Origin: Dipetalonema caudispina
Lineage: Eukaryota > Nematoda > Chromadorea > Rhabditida > Onchocercidae
Reading direction: 5' to 3'
Assembly: GCA_013365325.1 (NCBI GenBank)
Contig: JABVXV010000043.1
Span: 48,489 to 112,488, forward strand
DNA: 64,000 bases
The notes below the pieces were generated by a model that did no database searches, had not been told where the DNA came from, and worked only from the letters and a program-made list of their open reading frames with translations. This document shows, piece after piece, positions 61,801-64,000 of this stretch. The position numbers and the translations under genes are program-made. How positions within the stretch are numbered: the stretch's first letter is position 1; each line of letters starts with the position of its first letter.

Positions 61801-64000
61801 TAATTTACAGTAAGTGTTCTAAATGCAAACATTAACTAGGAGCTGAAGGAAAGAAAAAAACTGTTTTGTTCCTTACTCTCAAAAGAAGCTATTACCTATG
61901 ATTTATTAATTGTAACACATACCTGGTTCTGGAAGACGGGACCAACGGCTTCAATAAATTCTTCCTCCATCAAAGCATCTAAAATGACATCAACATCAAG
62001 AATATCTGTTGCAAATTCAGTTACAGCTAGTTCATTTCCTTCGAAGCTTGTCAATACATCAACAATTGCATCCGTTGTGGCCATTTCTTCACCAGCGTCC
62101 ACTTCAATGTCAGCTATTACTGCAAAGGAATTATATTTATAAAACACTTCAAAATTTTCGGAAGTAAATACTTGATATCGAATAGCTTGCAAGAAACTAA
62201 CATCATAGGAATAAGAGATTCAACATGAAAAGTGGATCAAATAAGTACTAGAAAAATACAGCATTTCCACGGTAACTCCTGTAATTCATCAACTTTTTCA
62301 CAAACTAGTAACGATATCGCAGAACCAACCGGATGTGGAACGCTCCTTCGACCGTCTCCTCGGCATTTCAGGCACTATCTTAGCCATATCAACAGAAACA
62401 TCTTCGTTTCCAGTCTTCCCACTGATACGAATATACGTAGAGCACTTCTCGCCAAATGTTAACAGCTCAACAGCTTCACCATGTTGATTTGGTCGTATTA
62501 TTTCTTCAACAAGTTCAATTTGTTCCGTTGGACGTTCAGAATTAAAAATAGAACCAACACCAATTTTTTGAGTCCTCTGTTTCGTGAACTCAAAGTCAAC
62601 AGAAACCGTTTCAACGGGGATTTCTTCCGAATGCTTTCCTTTCACCATACCCAATTCTGCTGGTCTTTCCAATTTTTCTTTCATATCTTTAACAGATTTC
62701 TTCAATCCAGGAAGACCAATAGAAACACTGCAACAACAAAAATTAGCCGATGTGGGCATCATATCAGTAAAGTCATATGCTGGAGATTTCTCAACATACA
62801 ATGAAACCGCTGTTTCGTTTGTAAGGAAAGCCTTTACTCCAGGCAAATGTACATCAAATTCACTTTCTGGTCCGCTTCCGCTTGTACACCAAGATTCTGT
62901 TGAAGAAAGATCCTTTTGTTTAACAATTACATCCTTGGGCAAGTCCTTCTGCAATTTCTTTCCTAAATTAACTGAAGCTTGAGTTGACTCTAAAACCACA
63001 CTAACAAATGATATGTCAACAAATTCATGCTCGGCGAGTTTCTCTAAATTTAACGTTTCCGTCCCCTTCAATTTCTCGACGATTCTTTTCGGTTTTTCTT
63101 CAACAACATCCTTCTTTGGCTTTACCGCTTTCTTAGCAGTAACTTCAGCTTCCGGTACCTTTTGTTCCACTATTTCTACCTTTTCTTCAACTTCTTCCTT
63201 CGGCTTTACCGCTTTCTTAGCAGTAATTTTATCCTCCGGAATTTTTGGCTCCACTTTTTCTTCAGCAGCTTTTTCCTTTGGTTTTACCGCTTTCTTAGCA
63301 GTAACTTCAGCTTCCGGCACCTTTTGTTCCACTTTTTCTTCAGCTGCTTTTTCCTTCGGCTTTACCGCTTTCTTAGCAGTAATTTCATCCTCCGGAATTT
63401 TTGGTTCCACTTTTTCTTCAGCAGCTTTTTCCTTTGGTTTTACCGCTTTCTTAGCAGTAACTTCAGCCTCCGGCACCTTTTGTTCCACTTTTTCCACTTT
63501 TTCTTCAGCAGCTTTTTCCTTCGGCTCTACCGCTTTCTTAGCAGTAACTTCAGCTTCCGGCACCTTTTGTTCCATTTTTTCCACTTTTTCTTCAGCAGCT
63601 TTTTCCTTCGGCTTTACCGCTTTCTTAGCAGTAATTTCATCATCCGGAATTTTTGGTTCCACTTCTTCAGCAGCTTTTTCCTTCGGCTTTACCGCTTTCT
63701 TAGCAGTAATTTCATCCTCCAGATTTCTTGGTTCAACTTTTTCTTCAGCAGCCTTTTCCTTTGGTTTCACCGCTTTCTTAGCAGTAATCTTATCCTCCGG
63801 AATCTTTAGTTCCTTGGCTAAATGAACTGAAGCTTCGGTCGAATCTAAAACCACACTGACGACGGACACTTCAACAAATTCCTGCTCGAATCCTTTCTTT
63901 AAATCTAAAGCGATTTTCGTCTCCTTCAATTTCTCAACTGCTTTTTCCACTTTTTCTTCAGCAGCTTTTTCCTTCGGCTTTACCGCTTTCTTAGCAGTAA
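13184..64000 (-). CDS. ttn-1: Titin-like giant muscle protein with kinase, 3' part (5' part beyond window)
   Basis: Fifty-two coding exons, about 16.9 kb of CDS and 5,600 aa, running off the right edge. Order from N to C: tandem KKAVKP repeat; Ig x3; Fn3; Lys/Glu-rich block; Ig x3; Fn3 x3; Ig x4; Fn3 x2; Lys/Glu-rich block; Ig x2; Fn3; Ig x2; Fn3; kinase; Ig x11; a 12-codon final exon. Exon limits are given in the module entries. Junctions agree in phase, except that the 3' end of the 48470-50834 exon is uncertain. Long Lys/Glu disordered segments combined with Ig/Fn3 and one titin/twitchin-class kinase fit nematode TTN-1 better than twitchin (regular Fn3-Fn3-Ig repeats) or UNC-89 (two kinases, SH3/DH/PH). 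The nested exp-2-like channel supports this. Expected role: a sarcomeric scaffold and spring in body-wall muscle. Confidence 0.8.
13366..13410. repeat. Perfect 18-bp inverted repeat in the last ttn-1 intron
   Basis: ATTCATTTAGATTGTTTT (13366-13383) pairs perfectly with AAAACAATCTAAATGAAT (13393-13410) around a 9-nt loop. It lies in the intron 13222-13504. It could be a structural element in the pre-mRNA or the remnant of a short terminal-inverted-repeat element. It is too short for a normal miRNA precursor. Confidence 0.9.
15296..16794 (-). CDS. ttn-1: ttn-1 exons: Ig domains 7-9 after the kinase
   Basis: Exons 16562-16794, 16157-16330, 15634-15994 and 15296-15493. Ig 7: RPKFMVKPKPKKSIVEHKS, PLVHWDKAG, GFYNCSASNSEG. 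Ig 8: VSIECSVSGYPAPAIQWLRNG, AGKYVCIAKNQEG. Ig 9: PPKFRIDGRRERIKAIDGD, LTVRWIRNEMEI, AGVYTCEARNEFG. Ig 8 is the most canonical of the set. All junctions are phase-consistent. Confidence 0.88.
16940..17740 (-). CDS. ttn-1: ttn-1 exons: interdomain linker with half-Ig remnant (17652-17740, 17179-17299, 16940-17065)
   Basis: Three small exons give about 112 residues that interrupt the Ig array. The first is Ser/Pro/Thr-rich. The second contains APAFLIGLEDLEFREGDAAA, which looks like strands A to B of an Ig, but then turns basic. The third is KRRHRIHGRSDGKRIKQ followed by a Ser cluster (DASASSSSIE). All phases agree with neighbours on both sides. Not a recognised complete domain; it could be a docking or phosphorylation segment (inference). 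Confidence 0.7.
17858..18399 (-). CDS. ttn-1: ttn-1 exons: Ig domain 6 after the kinase (18230-18399, 17858-18029)
   Basis: GPPRFLKCMRDIWAPLGED, VEVSGYPLPELTWYHLDEK, then SVSHLGTYSVEASNIHG. It has Trp but neither core Cys. The exon start uses the TTCAG at 18400, giving phase agreement with the previous exon. The last ~17 residues begin a flexible linker. Confidence 0.8.
19028..22861 (-). CDS. ttn-1: ttn-1 exons: Ig domains 2-5 after the kinase
   Basis: Exons 22812-22861, 22467-22651, 21947-22082, 21673-21798, 21113-21412, 20963-21031, 19997-20156, 19710-19843 and 19028-19223. Ig 2: LILSCEIKSS/VVSWFRND/DSATYRCVATN. Ig 3: VKLKCRVSGDPQPQ/ITWMKDG/GFYQCTASN. Ig 4: LISRAVGLPNPLIKWFKDG (no strand-B Cys) and GIFKCVAEN. 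Ig 5: VTLKCHVKGIPEPQLKWIF and GTYQCVASNEHG. The introns tend to fall between strand B and strand C or just after a domain, as elsewhere in this gene. Confidence 0.85.
23057..26681 (-). CDS. ttn-1: ttn-1 exons: linker, protein kinase, regulatory tail and first Ig
   Basis: Exons 26526-26681, 25227-25456, 24574-24715, 24039-24238 and 23057-23799. A charged 52-aa linker (EINYDEVITDVKSSEYHD) precedes the kinase. Kinase motifs in order: Gly loop GVGAYGTVYRA; ATP lysine in WAAKVI; alphaC Glu in HEVNIM; catalytic loop HLDLKPEN; IIDFGLAQ; PPEV in place of APEV; DMWSVGVIAYTL. All catalytic residues are present, so activity is expected. The tail after HPWIT (about 60 aa, with RKRLSNVLVPIGKLVKTG) matches the autoinhibitory segment of twitchin-family kinases in position. 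One Ig follows (SLICKIEALPQPVIQWLKDG), then a Lys-rich linker. Confidence 0.9.
24716..25226. other. Intron within the kinase domain
   Basis: This intron separates the N-lobe exon from the SGGDL/HLDLK exon. It splits a Phe codon (TT/C), restoring EEFISGGDL. AT-rich, with no other feature seen. Confidence 0.6.
25457..26525. other. Intron between kinase linker and kinase N-lobe
   Basis: 1.07 kb, AT-rich, phase 0. It contains an open minus-strand stretch near 25665-25871 rich in hydrophobic residues, with no splice signals or family resemblance, so I treat it as noncoding. Confidence 0.55.
27518..29407 (-). CDS. ttn-1: ttn-1 exons: Fn3 domain before the kinase (29276-29407, 27518-27664)
   Basis: VPDRPILEKQKFNSVSLKWN to YIVEMKK, then after a 1.6-kb intron EGEEEWVKAIESVQ and EPGNTYRFRVLASIADN. 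The Trp and the YRFRV motif mark an Fn3 domain in the usual place just before a titin/twitchin kinase. The intron carries remnants of a mariner transposase. Confidence 0.85.
28050..28640 (+). mobile_element. Decayed mariner-family transposase remnant
   Basis: Conceptual translation of the plus strand, in broken frames with many stops, gives peptides that align in order with mariner transposases: TTREVIKKLH (helix-turn-helix region), IEWLHELNEIFKKK (WVPHEL region), MRSIENYNSFKLTNRN then IILHDN (the HDN of the catalytic core), and FCGKIFHNHQDVKKIFQDF (the GK-x-F-N-N-x-x-D region). Stops and base changes show it is long dead. It lies in the 1.6-kb intron of ttn-1 between the two Fn3 exons, on the antisense strand. 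I did not locate the terminal inverted repeats. Confidence 0.75.
29880..47051 (-). CDS. ttn-1: ttn-1 exons: two Ig domains, the second split by a 16-kb intron
   Basis: Exons 46825-47051, 46525-46672, 30413-30486 and 29880-30002. Ig 1: LSVEFTANPIPEVHWYKNG, then NDEGDYL/VVVENESGKA. Ig 2: GENVKLQLAFT then, after the intron 30487-46524, GKPSPDVEWLDTNG, then VQGKYLLKVKNDLGEA. The junction reads ACTG/GT...CAG/GTAAA and rebuilds a Gly codon and a normal B-C strand region, so both halves belong to one gene despite the 16,038-bp gap. The intron contains the opposite-strand K+ channel. Confidence 0.85.
35412..35970. repeat. Diverged direct repeat, two ~150-bp copies
   Basis: Copy 1 (about 35412-35570) and copy 2 (about 35821-35970) share AATTCTCTTTAAACTTTC, then GATATTCCA, CCAATTATT-like, ACATTT and TTTCTA blocks in the same order and spacing. 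The copies are clearly related but have many substitutions. Both lie in the large ttn-1 intron. They may be an old duplication or two copies of an uncharacterised element. Confidence 0.6.
37574..37604. repeat. 31-nt poly(A) run
   Basis: An uninterrupted A tract followed by GAAAAGG and more A. It is the longest mononucleotide run I saw in the window. No flanking gene fragment suggests a retroposed copy. Confidence 0.85.
40618..40668. repeat. (CA)n microsatellite
   Basis: About 18 continuous CA units followed by CATACACACACATACAT variants. It lies about 700 bp upstream of the nested channel gene start. Confidence 0.95.
41332..41339 (+). promoter_or_regulatory. Candidate SL trans-splice acceptor of the channel gene
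   Basis: ACATTGCAG is a good 3' splice site, 13 nt before the start ATG at 41353. No upstream coding exon is needed because the ATG opens the frame. Trans-splicing is inferred. Confidence 0.45.
41353..45044 (+). CDS. exp-2: Voltage-gated K+ channel, Kv type (EXP-2-like), 497 aa
   Basis: Model: join(41353..41363, 41778..41901, 42175..42336, 42892..43125, 43187..43360, 43867..44404, 44644..44697, 44848..45044), 1494 nt, all phases agree. T1 tetramerisation domain about residues 60-155 (LRLNIGGTSY to FWGISYRSIGSCC). S1 about 208-230; S1-S2 loop with N-glycosylation sequons at N244 and N251; S2 about 270-290; S3 about 303-325. S4 is RILRVLRVIRIIKLGR, six basic residues at every third position (341-356). 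S5 about 376-396; selectivity filter TVGYGD at 421-426; S6 about 434-460 with Cys444 and PIT (452-454) where Kv1-4 channels have PxP. The short tail is Gln/Arg-rich. Closest to Kv2/EXP-2. EXP-2 sa26 alters an S6 Cys about 50 residues from the C-terminus, and this protein has a Cys there (recalled). Nested antisense in a ttn-1 intron. Confidence 0.88.
45045..46524. other. 3' flank of the channel gene, remainder of the ttn-1 intron
   Basis: No supported exon. An AATAAA at 45314-45319 lies 270 nt past the channel stop and could be its poly(A) signal. The 46525 end is the donor-side boundary of the ttn-1 exon. Confidence 0.5.
45314..45319 (+). terminator. Candidate poly(A) signal of the channel gene
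   Basis: AATAAA at a plausible distance after the stop codon. It is weak evidence on its own in AT-rich sequence. Confidence 0.35.
47394..48372 (-). CDS. ttn-1: ttn-1 exons: Ig (48048-48372) and Fn3 (47394-47693)
   Basis: The Ig domain runs from KPKIEFDETTIGLKAGEM to ENTCGKQEDQVKVLVKG, with the strand-C Trp (ICKWLKDD) and NNSGLYKLIVEN; the strand-B Cys is replaced. The Fn3 domain is a single exon, VPSVPVGPLQTSDLTNNSC to YYFRVAAENAFGTGPA, with NPPEQDGNSKLLGYCIEKR typical of titin-class Fn3 domains. Junctions are phase 1. Confidence 0.85.
48470..50834 (-). CDS. ttn-1: ttn-1 exon: Ig-Ig-Fn3-Fn3, Lys/Glu block, Ig
   Basis: One exon of about 2.4 kb. Ig 1 has IVLKCETTKVVKAVKWFKN. Ig 2 starts at PPMIRLLKNLPSNV and lacks the core Cys/Trp (a divergent I-set). 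Fn3 1 starts PSKPLNLTAFNITSRSVMLKW and ends RIVAVNEVGEG. Fn3 2 starts PSAPNGLKATL and is shorter in its F-G region. About 280 residues of Lys/Glu-rich, almost aromatic-free sequence follow, then one Ig with CFWTKDKKAV and TAGLYHCIV. The 3' end is uncertain: the frame stays open to a stop at 48454, and several GT sites are possible, but joining the next exon's best acceptor requires phase 0 (for example GTTGAA near 48470). Confidence 0.8.
50926..51798 (-). CDS. ttn-1: ttn-1 exons: two Ig domains (51641-51798, 51315-51444, 50926-51201)
   Basis: The first Ig spans two exons: LECHATGEPAPQYIWYKDG (Cys, Trp), then EDAGLYRCEVINDLGS. I ended its first exon at GAG/GTTGTT (51641) because that restores normal Ig length; reading on to the later GTAAGC adds residues that do not fit the fold. 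The second Ig is encoded by one exon: IEFSCELSDSDASVIWLKDG to EDSGKYICSTIDN. Both have the canonical Cys-Trp-Cys set of intracellular I-set domains. Confidence 0.85.
51936..52372 (-). CDS. ttn-1: ttn-1 exons: Fn3 domain (52224-52372, 51936-52068)
   Basis: The Fn3 domain is divergent. It starts LPILNLPAVEVVSGDAVRVQW, has SYVIMYKSEKSSLWLE at the exon end, and finishes LREGLSYLFKVAPKSGPTVG after a phase-0 junction. The consensus Trp of the B strand is present. The usual N-terminal Pro-rich motif is weak. Confidence 0.8.
52576..53691 (-). CDS. ttn-1: ttn-1 exons: two Fn3 domains (53531-53691, 53275-53463, 52576-52825)
   Basis: Three exons in phase. The first Fn3 begins VPEAPENGHITDISSC, has VHWDAPSDDGGSAITGY and ends AAINKYGVGNYLEG; it closely resembles the Fn3 at 57 kb. 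The second runs from THPPTITNVTDQ, keeps the Trp of strand B/C (TLKWPRV), the DGGSPIYGYDIFVRK core and a YEFKMEATNEAG G-strand region. Both carry the Tyr and hydrophobic pattern of titin-class Fn3 domains. Confidence 0.85.
54561..57696 (-). CDS. ttn-1: ttn-1 exons: Fn3, long Lys/Glu-rich block, Ig triplet (copy B)
   Basis: Exons 57536-57696 and 54561-57372. The Fn3 domain starts VPENPRIMDVSRDTVGVEWDAP, crosses the intron in phase 0 and ends AAINKYGTGEFAEF. The large exon then encodes about 550 residues dominated by Lys, Glu, Val and Ala, with few aromatics: a PEVK-like spring by composition. It ends with three Ig domains: FALPPDQEILAFRND (Trp in strand C), then FVKLSITVSYPTENCQWFF, then a third with Cys in the strand-C position (LECFFNNEKIP). 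The acceptor at 57372 and donor at 54561 give a phase-consistent 2,812-nt exon. Confidence 0.85.
57926..59327 (-). CDS. ttn-1: ttn-1 exon: disordered Lys/Glu segment plus Ig triplet (copy A)
   Basis: A single 1,402-nt exon. The first ~190 codons are charged and low in complexity, with an RKSVSRRASSAEKF-type basic/Ser patch that could be phosphorylated (inference). Three Ig domains follow. The first (from IGFIQTPDKEIIAFRGD) has a Cys in strand B and Trp in strand C. The second keeps the strand-C Trp (IVWELNG) and TGRYSV. The third has Cys in the Trp position (TIDCFFNNEP) and DSGEYTF. The architecture matches the exon at 54561-57372, which points to an internal duplication. Confidence 0.85.
59465..62119 (-). 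CDS. ttn-1: ttn-1 small exons: acidic/hydrophobic linker (61923-62119, 61372-61555, 59465-59517)
   Basis: Three exons join in phase. The first (66 aa) is acidic and Val/Asp/Ala-rich. The second (61 aa) is Val/Ile/Ala-rich with repeated Glu and reads like amphipathic strands or a helix. The third is an 18-residue Lys/Glu piece that begins at a TTTCAG acceptor inside a longer open frame. I placed it there because only that acceptor preserves phase with the preceding exon. No known domain is seen. The 1.85-kb intron 59518-61371 holds nothing I could identify. Confidence 0.65.
62306..64000 (-). CDS. ttn-1: ttn-1 exon: tandem KKAVKP repeats and hydrophobic cassettes
   Basis: One open frame enters from beyond 64000. 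Roughly 63100-63790 encodes nine consecutive copies of a 25-29 aa unit with core TAKKAVKPKEKAAEEKVE, and a further copy starts at the window edge. Linkers alternate between PKIPEDE and QKVPEAE types. The unit is Lys/Glu/Ala/Pro/Val-rich and lacks aromatic residues and Cys, as expected for an extensible, PEVK-like disordered segment. The repeat is flanked by two copies of a longer segment (EKLKxT...FVxxSxVSVVLxSTxASVxLxKxL). The rest, down to 62306, holds further alternating-hydrophobic pieces and ends in a basic RRRSKER patch. The donor is probably the GTTTGT after 62306; a GTTGGT further upstream in the exon is also in phase. Confidence 0.8.
63100..63790 (-). repeat. Tandem array of nine 75-87-bp coding repeats
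   Basis: At DNA level the plus strand shows near-identical blocks containing TTTACCGCTTTCTTAGCAGT, repeated every 75-87 bp. A further copy sits at 63967-64000 and continues past the window. Copies differ by a few substitutions and by in-frame 3- to 12-nt length changes in the linker. Length variation in multiples of three shows selection for an open frame. Confidence 0.92.

Noticed and set aside
63013..63825. Long plus-strand open frames (270 and 215 codons) opposite the KKAVKP repeats
   Set aside because: They are mirror images of the minus-strand repeat. The biased codons (AAA, GAA, GCT, GTT) leave both other strands free of stops. Their translations are Ser/Phe-rich low-complexity text without splice sites, and the minus frame continues a titin protein.
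1..64000. CRISPR arrays, bacterial operons, phage or viral genes
   Set aside because: The window is a spliced eukaryotic genome. The regular repeats at 63 kb are coding and there is no spacer-repeat structure. I saw no viral or toxin gene.
1..64000. tRNA or rRNA genes
   Set aside because: Scanning by eye found no TGG(N)GTTC-type B box paired with an A box, and no conserved rRNA core. A tRNAscan or Infernal run would be decisive.

Overview
This is an AT-rich stretch of a nematode nuclear genome. Introns are short to medium, with TTTYAG acceptors and GTAAGT or GTTTGT donors, and 3' splice sites just upstream of two start codons look like SL trans-splice acceptors. The gene content and intron style suggest a spirurid or filarial worm; that placement is inference. 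I rebuilt the exon models by hand and used reading phase across every junction as the test.

Layout: (1) 1401-8156, plus strand: a 19-exon gene for a multi-Tudor protein of about 813 aa. (2) 9777-11507, minus: a 4-exon, 275-aa protein with two PDZ domains, convergent with the Tudor gene. (3) 13184 to beyond 64000, minus: the 3' part of a giant titin-like gene (52 coding exons here, about 5,600 aa), which I assign to ttn-1. From N to C it reads: a tandem Lys/Glu/Ala-rich repeat that runs off the window; Ig triplets, Fn3 domains and long Lys/Glu-rich disordered blocks; Ig-Fn3; a protein kinase with its regulatory tail; then 11 Ig domains. I count 25 Ig and 8 Fn3 domains in the window. (4) 41353-45044, plus: a complete 8-exon voltage-gated K+ channel (497 aa, assigned to exp-2). 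It lies on the opposite strand inside a 16,038-bp ttn-1 intron that cuts an Ig domain in two.

The titin-like protein is expected to be a sarcomere scaffold and spring with a mechanosensing kinase. The channel is expected to repolarise muscle. From memory, C. elegans exp-2 (F12F3.1) also sits within the ttn-1 region, so the arrangement appears old.

Part 2 highlights: the nested channel; the tandem KKAVKP repeat; a recurrent short alternating-hydrophobic cassette in the disordered segments; a duplicated disordered-Ig-Ig-Ig-Fn3 module; a half-Ig remnant followed by a basic/Ser segment after the kinase; a decayed mariner transposase in an intron; a perfect 18-bp intronic hairpin; and a diverged duplication inside the large intron.
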